Of a stretch of DNA of 64,000 nucleotides, positions 1 to 11,700 are shown piece after piece. The DNA lies in contig CATNEN010000001.1 of assembly GCA_950097015.1 (NCBI GenBank), forward strand, positions 6,061,001 to 6,125,000, given 5' to 3'. Each line of letters begins with the position of its first letter. The first letter of the stretch is position 1. The notes below the pieces were generated by a model. The model saw only the letters and a program-made list of their open reading frames with translations. It ran no database searches and was not told where the DNA came from. This DNA comes from Macrostomum hystrix (lineage: Eukaryota; Platyhelminthes; Macrostomidae). The position numbers and the translations under genes are program-made.

Positions 1-714
1 AATTTTACTTAATGTGCGACCCGCAGGCAGGCTGTCAATTTTTTGTTATTGAGTGCAGTTTATTACTGTTTTTATTAAGTACAATCAATTTGTTATTGTA
101 CTTCAGAGTTAGTGCAACTTTGGATGCTTTGTGTTTCGGAGCGGATTTTGTAGAAGAAATGCCTAAAATACATTTGTCAAAGCGAAAGTAGTTAATATGT
201 AATTTATGGAACAATTATACCAATCACCCACCTTTCCACTTCTTTTGTCACCGATTCTCATTAACTCACGTGCACTTGATTTATATTCATTGTCTTTCTC
301 TTTAGCACATAGCGGATGTAAGTTCTCAACCGTAATATTACGATCAATCAGTTGACGTCCCCGTATTGTTGTTTGAGAGCCCAATTCCTCATTGTTAATT
401 GATCGATGGGTCTATATGGCATTTGGAACAATGGGTTTGATGCAGTCGATAAAATCGCTTCTGTACAGCTCACAGGACATTTACCGTCAAGGAGAGAATA
501 CTTTCGGTTGCCATAGCAACGATAGGAATAGAATGAGGAAGCGAGAGAGAATCGAAAGTCTTCAATATAATTTTTTCGTTTCTTCGCCTTCACTGCACGG
601 GTTTCTGATTTTCTATTTTTTAAAACGTGAAATATAACCAGCAATGTGATCTATATTGGCATTGAAACAAAATCTGATAAGTTCAATGTATTCGATTGAT
701 TCAATTGAAACTTC
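1..714. other. No gene seen; probable intron
   Basis: AT-rich sequence with short open frames on both strands and no recognisable domain. It most likely belongs to the intron preceding the first exon at 1301. Confidence 0.4.
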
Positions 715-715
715 T

Positions 716-749
<34 letters not shown>

Positions 750-885
750 CTGTCTGTCCGTCTGTCTGTCTGTCTGTCCGTCTGTCCGTCTGTCTGTCTG
801 TCTGTCCGTCTGTCTGTGAGTCTATCTGTCTGTCTGTCAGTCAGCGTGTCTGCCTGTTTGTCTGTCTGTCTGTCTGTCTCTCTTT
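715..885. repeat. TCTG/TCCG microsatellite
   Basis: Runs of TCTG with interspersed TCCG occupy this stretch and degrade to the right. The Cys/Leu/Ser-rich open frames across it only reflect the tetranucleotide and are not genes. Confidence 0.95.
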
Positions 886-1300
886 GAGTCTATCTGTCAA
901 AAACATTTTGCTGTTTTGAGCAAGCTTCCAAAGAGATATTCGTAAAACTCATGGAGAACGCTCATTGGTCAGAATTTTCATCCAATTAGAACTCGCTAAA
1001 TAAACTTGCGACGATAACAGAAAGATTTTCTCATCGATAAAAATCCGAGACATCATTTTTTCCGCGAAAACCAAGGCTTTAAAAAAGGAAAGAAAATAAG
1101 CAACAAATAAACAGCAATACAGATCTCAAACCAACGGCTCTGAAATGTTGCCTTATAACGGCAGGTTGCAATACAAAGTGCTTCATGTCCATTTGACCAT
1201 TCTTTGGGTTTCGCATTTTTGGTAAACTCGCTTTAAATTTCCTTCGATTTTGTATGAATTTATTTAGTTTATTTTCTCATTAAAAACTTAAAACTTGCAG

Positions 1301-1528
1301 CTTAATAGGGGCCGAGAAGTACATGTACCAAGCCTCCAATACATCCAGCACCATATTTGAAAGCTTCGGTTTCTATGGCAACGAAGCTTACTACACGGTT
1401 CGCGACATGTCGATGGCATTCCCGCTGACAATTGAAGCCTGTCCACTAGTTGCATCTGATCGACCAAGTAGCTTGGCTGGGTTCAGAAATGCCAATGACT
1501 GGGCTGCTTTCTTGGAAACAGCGTCTAG
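1301..1528 (+). CDS. Exon A of the cysteine-rich gene
   Basis: The acceptor ends in TTGCAG at 1300 and the donor is AG/GTAAGT at 1528. The frame is open throughout and ends with two bases of an Arg codon that the next exon completes. It encodes a Ser/Thr/Ala-rich segment with one Cys. There is no homology I recognise, and the support is splice sites plus phase match. Confidence 0.55.
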
Positions 1529-1576
1529 GTAAGTGGATTAAAATTATAAATGCCAGTTCAGTTGTAGAAATTTCAG

Positions 1577-2152
1577 CTACTAGTCATAGAAACGCGAGTT
1601 CTGTCATAGAAACGCCAGTTCTGTCATAGAAACGCCAGTTCTGTCATAGAAACGTTAGTTCTGTCATAGAAACGCCAGTTCTGTCATAGAAACGTTAGTT
1701 CTGTCATAGAAACGCCAGTTCTGTCATAGAAACGTTAGTTCTGTCATAGAAACGCCAGTTCTGTCATAGAAACGTTAGTTCTGTCATAGAAACGCGAGTT
1801 CTGTCATAGAAACGTTAGCTCTGTCATAGAAACGCCAGTTCTGTCATAGAAACGCGAGTTCTGTCATAGAAACGTCAGTTCTGTCATAGAAACGTCAGTT
1901 CTGTCATAGCTAAACGCGAGTTCTGTCATAGAAACGTCAATTCTGTCATAGATACGTCAGTTCTGTCATAGAAACGTCAATTCTGTCATAGAAACGCCAG
2001 TTCTGTCATAGAAACGCCAGTTCTGTCATAGAAACGCGAGTTCTGTCATAGAAACGTCAGTTCTGTCATAGAAACGTCAATTCTGTCATAGAAACGCCAG
2101 TTCTGTCATAGAAACGCCAGTTCTGTCATAGAAACGTCAGTTCTGTCATGAA
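1577..2152. repeat. 20-bp minisatellite, about 28 copies
   Basis: Unit approximately TTCTGTCATAGAAACGCCAG, with variation mostly at two or three bases after AAACG (CC, TT, CG, TC). It lies in the intron between exons A and B. Its core TAGAAACG recurs in two other arrays further downstream in the same gene. Confidence 0.95.
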
Positions 2153-2219
2153 AATGCATCAGTTTACACAGATGTGAAATGGATACCAGTATCAGCTGTT
2201 GTAATTCTATTTCTATCGC

Positions 2220-2480
2220 TCCCCAGTAAGTGGACTGAATAAAAGTAAATCAATAGCAAAAAAATGTGTATGCAGATGTGCAGCCGTCAGCACAGCCGCA
2301 GCTTTTGCTCTGTTCAGTCCATGGACTGGGGGGACGCCACACCCACCCTCAATTACCCCAACTGATTTGGACACAAAGATTTCGACTAAATGACACAATT
2401 TGTTCCAGTGGAGTCAGGAATGTAACTCCTGACATTTAAGTCGTAAGTCAGACGCTCTAACCACAAGGCTACAACCTCCC
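2220..2480 (-). repeat. Possible tRNA-derived SINE
   Basis: Read on the - strand from 2480, the sequence TAGCCTTGTGGTTAGAGC resembles a Pol III A box. About 45 nt further on, AGTTACATTCC resembles a B box (consensus GGTTCGANTCC). This is the arrangement of tRNA-headed SINEs. The boxes are imperfect and no poly-A tail or target duplication is confirmed. Confidence 0.35.
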
Positions 2481-2617
2481 ATCTGAACTAAACAACTGTA
2501 CACGATTAGCTGCGGCTGTGCTTAGATTGGGGCAGGTGTAATCCAAGGACAATGTAAGACCTTGACTTGTGTTCTTAAGTTGTCCTTGGCTTAATACATT
2601 TCTTTCATCATTTTAAT

Positions 2618-2855
2618 TTTCGAATTTACAAATATTCTGTTTTAAAATTTCTTACTTCTGATATAGGAATGTCAGTTCAGTTGTAAAAATCTCAGCTATT
2701 GTTGAAACTGACAGCTCTGAAGTAGATATGTCAGTTTGTTTAAATACGAGCTACAGAACTGTCAGTTTCAACAATAGCTGACATTTTTACAACTGAACTG
2801 ACATTCCTATATCAGAAGTCAGAAATTTTAAAACAGAATATTTGTAAATTCGAAA
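2618..2855. repeat. Near-perfect inverted repeat, two 102-bp arms and a 34-nt loop
   Basis: The left arm 2618-2719 and right arm 2754-2855 are reverse complements with only about three mismatches by eye. It lies in the intron between exons A and B, ending about 48 nt before the acceptor at 2902. The RNA would form a long hairpin. It could be a foldback/MITE copy, a small-RNA precursor or a palindromic duplication. Confidence 0.9.
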
Positions 2856-2902
2856 GTGAAACTCTTTTGACATATCAATTAAGTACTCGATCTCACTCTT
2901 AG

Positions 2903-3201
2903 ACAAGGCGTTGCCGCTCAAGCCAGCAACCTAGTCAATACGGGTCTTCGCCTGCCGTCACTACCCACTGAGCCAGTCAACTTGATCAGATTCTTATGGG
3001 CTGACAATGATCAGACAGCTCAATTACTCAACCCGGCTTCCGCTACGCACCAGTTCGTTGGCGTTAATCTGACCTACTGCTCATCGATGGCCGAGCCGGA
3101 GTCCAGCAGTGTCATCAACTTGTCAAACTGTTTACAATCGTTTGCAGCTGAAGAAAATATCAGCGGTCGCGTTTTATGCGTGTTTAAAAGTCCCGAAGAT
3201 G
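2903..3201 (+). CDS. Exon B of the cysteine-rich gene
   Basis: The acceptor is CTCTTAG at 2902; its first base completes the Arg codon left open by exon A. The frame is open for 299 nt, and the donor is G/GTTAGT at 3201 (phase 1). It encodes three Cys residues and several N-glycosylation sequons (Asn-Leu-Thr, Asn-Leu-Ser, Asn-Ile-Ser), consistent with an extracellular protein. The start of the exon contains a stretch resembling a Pol III A box on the opposite strand, possibly by chance. Confidence 0.6.
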
Positions 3202-3317
3202 GTTAGTATGACCCATATTTGTTTATTTGTTTACAACTACTAATGGTAGCCCTTATATTTGATTCAAGGACCCCTAGGAGTAAAATAATTGGAATCTAAT
3301 TTTTTTAGAAACCTCTT

Positions 3318-3462
3318 AGAGAGCGTTTCTTAGAAAAGGTCTTAGAAAGCATTTCTTAGAAAAGGTCTTAGAAAGCATTTCTTAGAAAAGGTCGTAGAAA
3401 GCATTTCTTAGAAAATGTTTTAGAAACCATTTCTTAGAAAAGGTCGTAGAAAGCGTTACTTC
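3318..3462. repeat. About 26-bp tandem repeat, five to six copies
   Basis: Repeats built on CTTAGAAAAGGTC and GAAAGCATTT, in the intron between exons B and C. The core is related to the TAGAAACG core of the neighbouring arrays. Confidence 0.85.
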
Positions 3463-3787
3463 GAAACCCACTGAATTATTGTCATGGTAAAATGGTGATA
3501 ACTTTTAGTTTTAAGAATACATGAGTATAGTTGTGGCAGCTGACAAAAAATTATTTTAGAATATATTATAATAAATGTACTTGATCACTGATCAGAGGTT
3601 AACTCATCAAAATTTTAGTTTCCAAGTGTTTTTCAAATTTCAATTTTTCACGTTTAGACTTGACAGAAATTGATGAAGCGGATAATTTAAACTAATATCA
3701 GAAGATTAGCCTCTGATTCACCTTCAATCAGTCACAAATTTTATGCAGAAAGGTTTAAAATTCCTATTGCAGTCTTCTAGACTCACA

Positions 3788-4002
3788 AAGATTTTCTTAG
3801 AAACGTAGTTTGCCCAATGATTTTCTTAGAAACGTAGTTTGCCTAATTATTTTCTTAGAAACGTAGTTTGCAGAATGATTTTCTTAGAAACGTAGTTTGC
3901 CCAATTATTTTCTTAGAAACGTAGTTCGCCCAATGATTTTCTTAGAAATGTAGTTTGCCCAATGATTTTCTTAGAAACGTAGTTCGCCCAATGATTTTCT
4001 AC
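3788..4002. repeat. 29-bp tandem repeat, about seven to eight copies
   Basis: Units contain TTTTCTTAGAAACGTAGTTT followed by GCCCAATGA. It lies in the same intron as the previous array and shares the CTTAGAAA core with it. Confidence 0.9.
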
Positions 4003-4434
4003 TACATGGAGACACACAATGAAAAACTAATTTAATCAATAGATCTTTTAAAAGTTGTTTGTAAGAATTGAAAGACTCCCATTTCGTATAGAAACACAGT
4101 TAATTACCGATTTATAGGACCAAAAATTGACCTAAATTCATTGATTTCAGTTTCGTACCGAAAAGAACGAAATGAATGTACTTGGCGTTAAATAAATCAA
4201 ATTTTATCTTCACTTTTCTTACAAGGTACAAGCGATAAGCTAATTCCTAACATTTAACATGTATTCAAAAATATTTCAAGCAATATTTATCCTGTCTACG
4301 AGTAGCTGTACAGCTGTACTCAGAGAAGGTCGATAGTCTCAACTTTAATCGAAACTGACGATGCCCATCACTGCGCACGACTTAGAAATTTAAATTCTAA
4401 TACAGTTTTCTTATTTCTCGCAACGATGCTTCAG

Positions 4435-4542
4435 TGCCGTCATCAAACAGTACGGAGCCAACGGAGCTGTTCTCATGTGTCACCGCATCAGATGCCAACC
4501 AAACCATCTGCATTAGCCAGGCTTCCGTGGTTCGACAGACAG
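4435..4542 (+). CDS. Exon C of the cysteine-rich gene
   Basis: The acceptor is GCTTCAG at 4434, phase 1 in from exon B; the donor is ACAG/GTAAGT at 4542, phase 1 out. It encodes a short Cys- and sequon-containing segment (Ser-Cys-Val-Thr, Asn-Gln-Thr, Ile-Cys-Ile-Ser). Of the three frames, the one required by the phase of exon B is open throughout, as is one other. Confidence 0.6.
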
Positions 4543-4607
4543 GTAAGTTTGATGAAGTTTAAGCCAAAAACTCTGTAAGCCAAAAACTTGGAAAATTTTT
4601 GTTGCAG

Positions 4608-4659
4608 ATTCCGCTGAAAAATTCTGCACCAGCTATGGAGCCAGACTGCTTGGCAAAGC
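4608..4659 (+). CDS. Exon D of the cysteine-rich gene
   Basis: A 52-nt exon separated from exon C by a 65-nt intron with a TTGTTGCAG acceptor; the donor is AAAGC/GTGAGT. It enters in phase 1 and leaves in phase 2, and encodes about 18 residues with one Cys. Confidence 0.55.
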
Positions 4660-4744
4660 GTGAGTTCAGAAGATGCGTGAAAGAGCATGACTTTGCTTGC
4701 TATATTTCTGTAATAAAAATACGAACTGTTTCCTTAACTTCCTC

Positions 4745-4965
4745 ATAAACCAAAAGCTTCACAATGATAACTAATATTTGAGTAACCCTGCCCCAATTGG
4801 GTGCAGTCGACAGCACAGGCGCGTCTAACAGCTGGATGTACTCGAGCGATTCCAGTTGAATCGGGAATCGAACCCCCGACCTTCAATCCCTTTACAATCC
4901 CTAGGTACAAAATTAGTATTGGTAGTTCAGTAGCTGAGATCATATAGCCTCCTGTGTTCATGCCC
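4745..4965 (-). repeat. Possible SINE with a perfect Pol III B box
   Basis: On the - strand, GGGGGTTCGATTCCCG at about 4859-4875 contains the consensus B box GGTTCGATTCC. A nearby stretch with ATTGGGGCAGG recurs near 2525 beside the other SINE-like element, suggesting one shared family in opposite orientations. The A box is not clear. The element ends only a few bases before the splice acceptor of exon E. Confidence 0.35.
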
Positions 4966-4971
4966 GGCCAG

Positions 4972-5264
4972 GATCAATTTGACCATAGACAACAGTTCGG
5001 TCACTCTGCCCGGCTTTTTACATTTGGCCTGCTATCGAGCCAACAACTGGATGTGGCCGGATGGATCCCTGAGCAATGCCTCCCGGCTGCCTCAAGACTT
5101 TAGCGGCTATCGGCCGACTGTACCGCTTGGATATGAAAGAGCACAGACCATCTATGCATTGGCTAGACTGCTCAGCAACAGCAGCAGCGAATCTGTTCGT
5201 CCAATCTCGTTTCAGTGGCTTCTGACAAGCAATGACTCAACACTGGTTGTACCAGCTTGCATTG
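4972..5264 (+). CDS. Exon E of the cysteine-rich gene
   Basis: The acceptor is GGCCAG at 4971 with a phase 2 entry that completes an Ala codon; the donor is ATTG/GTAGGT at 5264, phase 1. It encodes about 98 residues with two Cys and four N-linked sequons (Asn-Leu-Thr, Asn-Ser-Ser, Asn-Ala-Ser, Asn-Asp-Ser types). It is the last exon before the 18.5 kb intron. Confidence 0.6.
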
Positions 5265-5730
5265 GTAGGTTTTATTTTGAATTTAATATTGGGTTCAGCC
5301 TCGAATAGAAGGATTTCAAATTGTGTTTAAAAAATATTATTCCTATCAGTTTTTTTAATTAAAATCAATCGTTAAATATTTTCAGAGTTTATACGTATAA
5401 ACAAAATTCATTGCTTGATTTTTTACAAGAAAATTGGTTCCCTTAGTTTGCATAACCCACACGCAAGTTAAAAATCTTTCGTGATAGCAATACAGATTGG
5501 GAGTTTTGAAGAGATCTTAAATTATTCTGTCTTGCCTTAGTCAACAAATCATTTCAAAAAAATTCTCGTTTCCCGCCTAGAAGGAAATTGTGCATGCTGG
5601 GGTCTGTTATTTTAAATAAATTCTTCGTTGGAACCCGAAGCAAGGAACGCTTTCCATCAAATCTTTTGGAAAGGACAAATACTGGCAGTTATAGAATATC
5701 ACTTAAGAAAAAACATTTAACACTTAGTCT
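5265..5730. other. Intron sequence, nothing else seen
   Basis: AT-rich unique sequence between the donor of exon E and the start of the giant array. No domain or RNA gene is recognised. Confidence 0.5.
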
Positions 5731-8700
5731 GTGAAGCCCCATTCTGTAAAATCAGCTCCCCATTCTGTAAAATCAGCTCCCCATTCTGTAAAATCAGCTC
5801 CCCATTCTGTAAAATCAGCCACTCATTCTGTAAAATCAGCTCCCCATTCTGTAAAATATGCCATTGATTCTGTAAAATCAGCTCCTCATTCTGTAAAATC
5901 AGCTCCTCATTCTGTAAAATCAGCTCCTCATTCTGTAAAATCAGCCACTCATTCTGTAATATCAGCCACTCATTCTGTAAAATCAGCTCCTCATTCTGTA
6001 AAATCAGCCACTCATTCTGTAAAATCAGCCACTCATTCTGTAAAATCAGCTCCTCATTCTGTAAAATCTGCCCTTGATTCTGTAAAGTCTGCCCTTGATT
6101 CTGTCAAATCAGCTCCTCATTCTGTAAAATCTGCCATTGATTCTGTAAAATCAGCTCCCCATTCTGTAAAATCTGCCCTTGATTCTGTAAAGTCTGCCCT
6201 TGATTCTGTAAAATCAGCTTCCCATTCTGTAAAATCAGTCCCTCATTCTGTAAAATCAGCTCCTCATTCTGTAAAATCAGTCCCTCATTCTGTAAAATCA
6301 GCTCCTCATTCTGTAAAATCAGTCCCTCATTCTGTAAAATCAGATCCCCATTCTGTAAAATCAGATCCCCATTCTGTAAAATCAGCTCCTCATTCTGTAA
6401 AATCTGCCATTGATTCTGTAAAATCAGCTCCTCATTCTGTAAAATCAGTCCCTCATTCTGTAAAATCAGCTCCTCATTCTGTAAAATCAGTCCCTCATTC
6501 TGTAAAATCAGCTCCCCATTCTGTAAAATCAGCTCCTCATTCTGTAAAATCAGTCCCTCATTCTGTAAAATCAGCTCCCCATTCTGTAAAATCAGCTCCT
6601 CATTCTGTAAAATCAGCTCCCCATTCTGTAAAATCAGCTCCCCATTCTGTAAAATCAGCTCCCCATTCTGTAAAATCTGCCCTTGATTCTGTAAAATCAG
6701 CTCCTCATTCTGTAAAATCTGCCATTGATTCTGTAAAATCAGCTCCCCATTCTGTAAAATCTGCCCTTGATTCTGTAAAGTCTGCCCTTGATTCTGTTAA
6801 ATCAGCTCCTCATTCTGTAAAATCTGCCATTGATTCTGTAAAATCAGCTCCCCATTCTGTAAAATCTGCCCTTGATTCTGTAAAATCAGCTCCTCATTCT
6901 GTAAAATCAGTCCCTCATTCTGTAAAATCAGCTCCCCATTCTGTAAAATCAGCTCCTCATTCTGTAAAATCAGCTCCCCATTCTGTAAAATCAGCTCCCT
7001 ATTCTGTAAAATCAGCTCCCCATTCTGTAAAATCTGCCCTTGATTCTGTAAAATCAGCTCCCCATTCTGTAAAATCTGCCCTTGATTCTGTTAAATCAGC
7101 TCCTCATTCTGTAAAATCTGCCATTGATTCTGTAAAATCAGCTCCCCATTCTGTAAAATCTGCCCTTGATTCTGTAAAATCAGCTCCTCATTCTGTAAAA
7201 TCTGCCATTGATTCTGTAAAATCAGCTCCCCATTCTGTAAAATCTGCCCTTGATTCTGTAAAGTCTGCCCTTGATTCTGTTAAATCAGCTCCTCATTCTG
7301 TAAAATCAGCTCCTCATTCTGTAAAATCAGCTCCCCATTCTGTAAAATCAGCTTCTCATACTGTAAAATCAGCTCCCCATTCTGTAAAATCAGCTTCCCA
7401 TTCTGTAAAATCAGCTTCCCATTCTGTAAAATCAGCTTCTCATTCTGTAAAATCAGTCCCTCATTCTGTAAAATCAGCTCCTCATTCTGTAAAATCAGTC
7501 CCTCATTCTGTAAAATCAGCTTCCCATTCTGTAAAATCAGCTTCTCATTCTGTAAAATCAGCTTCTCATTCTGTAAAATCTGCTCTTGATTCCGTAAAAT
7601 CAGCTCCTCATTCTGTAAAATCAGCTTCTCATACTGTAAAATCAGCCACTCATTCTGTAAAATCAGCTCCTCATTCTGTAAAATCAGCTCCTCATTCTGT
7701 AAAATCAGTCCCTCATTCTGTAAAATCAGCTCCCCATTCTGTAAAATCAGCTTCTCATTCTGTAAAATCAGCTCCTCATTCTGTAAAATCAGCTTCTCAT
7801 TCTGTAATATCAGCTCCTTATTCTGTAAAATCAGCTCCCCATTCTGTAAAATCAGCTCCTCATTCTGTAAAATCAGCTTCTCATTCTGTAAAATCAGCTC
7901 CTCATTCCGTAAAATCAGCTCCTCATTCTGTAAAATCAGCTCCTCATTCTGTAAAATCAGCTTCTCATTCTGTAAAATCAGCTCCTCATTCTGTAAAATC
8001 AGCTCCCCATTCTGTAAAATCAGCTCCTCATTCTGTAAAATCAGCTCCTCATTCTATAAAATCAGCTCCTCATTCTGTAAAATCAGCTCCCCATTCTGTA
8101 AAATCAGCTCCCCATTCTGTAAAATCAGCTCCTCATTCTGTAAAATCAGTCCCTCATTCTGTAAAATCAGCTCCCCATTCTGTAAAATCAGCTCCCCATT
8201 CTGTAAAATCTGCTCTTGATTCTGTAAAATCAGCTTCTCATTCTGTAAAATCAGCTCCTCATTCCGTAAAATCAGCTCCTCATTCTGTAAAATCAGCTTC
8301 TCATTCTGTAAAATCAGCTTCTCATTCTGTAAAATCAGCTCCTCATTCTGTAAAATCAGCTTCTCATTCTGTAAAATCAGCTCCTCATTCTGTAAAATCA
8401 GCTTCTCATTCTGTAAAATCAGCTCCTCATTCTGTAAAATCAGCTCCCCATTCTGTAAAATCAGCTCCTCATTCTGTAAAATCAGCTTCTCATTCTGTAA
8501 AATCAGCTCCTCATTCCGTAAAATCAGCTCCTCATTCTGTAAAATCAGCTCCTCATTCTGTAAAATCAGCTCCTCATTCCGTAAAATCAGCTCCTCATTC
8601 TGTAAAATCAGCTCCCCATTCTGTAAAATCTGCCATTGATTCTGTAAAATCAGCTCCTCATTCTGTAAAATCAGTCCCTCATTCTGTAAAATCAGTCCCT

Positions 8701-11700
8701 CATTCTGTAAAATCAGCTCCCCATTCTGTAAAATCAGATCCCCATTCTGCAAAATCTGCCCTTGATTCTGTTAAATCAGCTCCTCATTCTGTGAAATCTG
8801 CCATTGATTCTGTAAAATCAGCTCCTCATTCTGTAAAATCAGTCCCTCATTCTGTAAAATCAGCTCCTCATTCTGTAAAATCAGTCCCTCATTCTGTAAA
8901 ATCAGCTCCCCATTCTGTAAAATCAGTCCCTCATTCTGTAAAATCAGCTTCTCATTCTGTAAAATCAGCTTCTCATTCTGTAAAATCAGTCCCTCATTCC
9001 GTAAAATCAGCTTCTCATTCTGTAAAATCAGCTTCTCATTCTGTAAAATCAGCTCCTCATTCTGTAAAATCAGCTCCCCATTCTGTAAAATCAGCTTCTC
9101 ATTCTGTAAAATCAGTCCCTCATTCTGTAAAATCAGCTCCTCATTCTGTAAAATCAGTCCCTCATTCTGTAAAATCAGCTTCCCATTCTGTAAAATCAGC
9201 TTCTCATTCTGTAAAATCAGCTCCTCATTCTGTAAAATCTGCTCTTGATTCCGTAAAATCAGCTCCTCATTCTGTAAAATCAGCTTCTCATTCTGTAAAA
9301 TCAGCTCCTCATTCTGTAAAATCAGCTCCTCATTCTGTAAAATCAGCTCCTCATTCTGTAAAATCAGCTCCCCATTCTGTAAAATCAGTCCCTCATTCTG
9401 TAAAATCAGCTTCTCATTCTGTAAAATCAGCTTCTCATTCTGTAAAATCAGTCCCTCATTCCGTAAAATCAGCTTCTCATTCTGTAAAATCAGCTTCTCA
9501 TTCTGTAAAATCAGCTCCTCATTCTGTAAAATCAGCTCCCCATTCTGTAAAATCAGCTTCTCATTCTGTAAAATCAGTCCCTCATTCTGTAAAATCAGCT
9601 TCTCATCCTGTAAAATCAGTCCCTCATTCTGTAAAATCAGCTTCTCATTCTGTAAAATCAGCTTCTCATTCTTTAAAATCAGTCCCTCATTCCGTAAAAT
9701 CAGCTTCTCATTCTGTAAAATCAGCTTCTCATTCTGTAAAATCAGCTCCTCATTCTGTAAAATCAGCTCCTCATTCTGTAAAATCAGCTCCCCATTCTGT
9801 AAAATCAGCTTCTCATTCTGTAAAATCAGCTCCTCATTCTGTAAAATCAGCTCCTCATTCTGTAAAATCAGCTTCTCATTCTGTAAAATCAGCTCCTCAT
9901 TCTGTAAAATCAGCTCCTCATTCTGTAAAATCAGCTCCTCATTCTGTAAAATCAGCTCCTCATTCTGTAAAATCAGCTCCTCATTCTGTAAAATCAGCTC
10001 CTCATTCTGTAAAATCAGCTCCCCATTCTGTAAAATCAGCTCCCCATTCTGTAAAATCTGCTACCCATTCTGTAAAATCTGCTCTTGATTCTGTAAAATC
10101 AGTCCCTCATTCTGTAAAATCAGCTCCCCATTCTGTAAAATCAGCTCCCCATTCTGAAAAATCTGCTCTTGATTCTGTAAAATCAGTCCCTCATTCTGTA
10201 AAATCAGCTCCTCATTCTGTAAAATCAGCTCCTCATTCTGTAAAATCAGCTCCTCATTCTGTAAAATCAGCTCCCCATTCTGTAAAATCAGCTCCTCATT
10301 CTGTAAAATCAGCTTCTCATTCTGTAAAATCAGCTCCTCATTCTGTAAAATCAGTCCCTCATTTCGTAAAATCAGCTTCTCATTCTGTAAAATCAGCTTC
10401 TCATTATGTAAAATCAGCTCCTCATTCTGTAAAATCAGCTCCTCATTCTGTAAAATCAGCTCCCCATTCTGTAAAATCAGCTTCTCATTCTGTAAAATCA
10501 GCTCCTCATTCTGTAAAATCAGCTCCTCATCCTGTAAAATCAGTCCCTCATTCTGTAAAATCAGCTTCTCATTCTGTAAAATCAGCTTCTCATTCTTTAA
10601 AATCAGTCCCTCATTCCGTAAAATCAGCTTCTCATTCTGTAAAATCAGCTTCTCATTCTGTAAAATCAGCTCCTCATTCTGTAAAATCAGCTCCTCATTC
10701 TGTAAAATCAGCTCCCCATTCTGTAAAATCAGCTTCTCATTCTGTAAAATCAGCTTCTCATTCTGTAAAATCAGCTCCTCATTCTGTAAAATCAGCTCCT
10801 CATTCTGTAAAATCAGCTCCCCATTCTGTAAAATCAGTCCCTCATTCTGTAAAATCAGCTTCTCATTCTGTAAAATCAGCTTCTCATTCTGTAAAATCAG
10901 TCCCTCATTCCGTAAAATCAGCTTCTCATTCTGTAAAATCAGCTTCTCATTCTGTAAAATCAGCTCCTCATTCTGTAAAATCAGCTCCCCATTCTGTAAA
11001 ATCAGCTTCTCATTCTGTAAAATCAGTCCCTCATTCTGTAAAATCAGCTCCTCATTCTGTAAAATCAGTCCCTCATTCTGTAAAATCAGCTTCCCATTCT
11101 GTAAAATCAGCTTCTCATTCTGTAAAATCAGCTCCTCATTCTGTAAAATCTGCTCTTGATTCCGTAAAATCAGCTCCTCATTCTGTAAAATCAGCTTCTC
11201 ATACTGTAAAATCAGCCACTCATTCTGTAAAATCAGCTCCTCATTCTGTAAAATCAGCTCCTCATTCTGTAAAATCAGCTCCTCATTCTATAAAATCAGC
11301 TCCTCATTCTGTAAAATCAGCTCCCCATTCTGTAAAATCAGCTCCCAATTCTGTAAAATCAGCTCCTCATTCTGTAAAATCAGTCCCTCATTCTGTAAAA
11401 TCAGCTCCCCATTCTGTAAAATCAGCTCCCCATTCTGTAAAATCTGCTCTTGATTCTGTAAAATCAGCTTCTCATTCTGTAAAATCAGCTCCTCATTCCG
11501 TAAAATCAGCTTCTCATTCTGTAAAATCAGCTCCTCATTCTGTAAAATCAGCTCCCCATTCTGTAAAATCAGCTCCTCATTCTGTAAAATCAGCTTCTCA
11601 TTCTGTAAAATCAGCTTCTCATTCTGTAAAATCAGCTCCTCATTCTGTAAAATCAGCTTCTCATTCTGTAAAATCAGCTCCTCATTCTGTAAAATCAGCT

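Noticed and set aside
656..919. Cys/Leu/Ser-rich frames over the TCTG repeat
   Set aside because: Direct translation of a microsatellite.
2390..2480. A functional tRNA gene
   Set aside because: The A and B boxes are imperfect and no cloverleaf with a paired acceptor stem could be drawn; a SINE is more likely.
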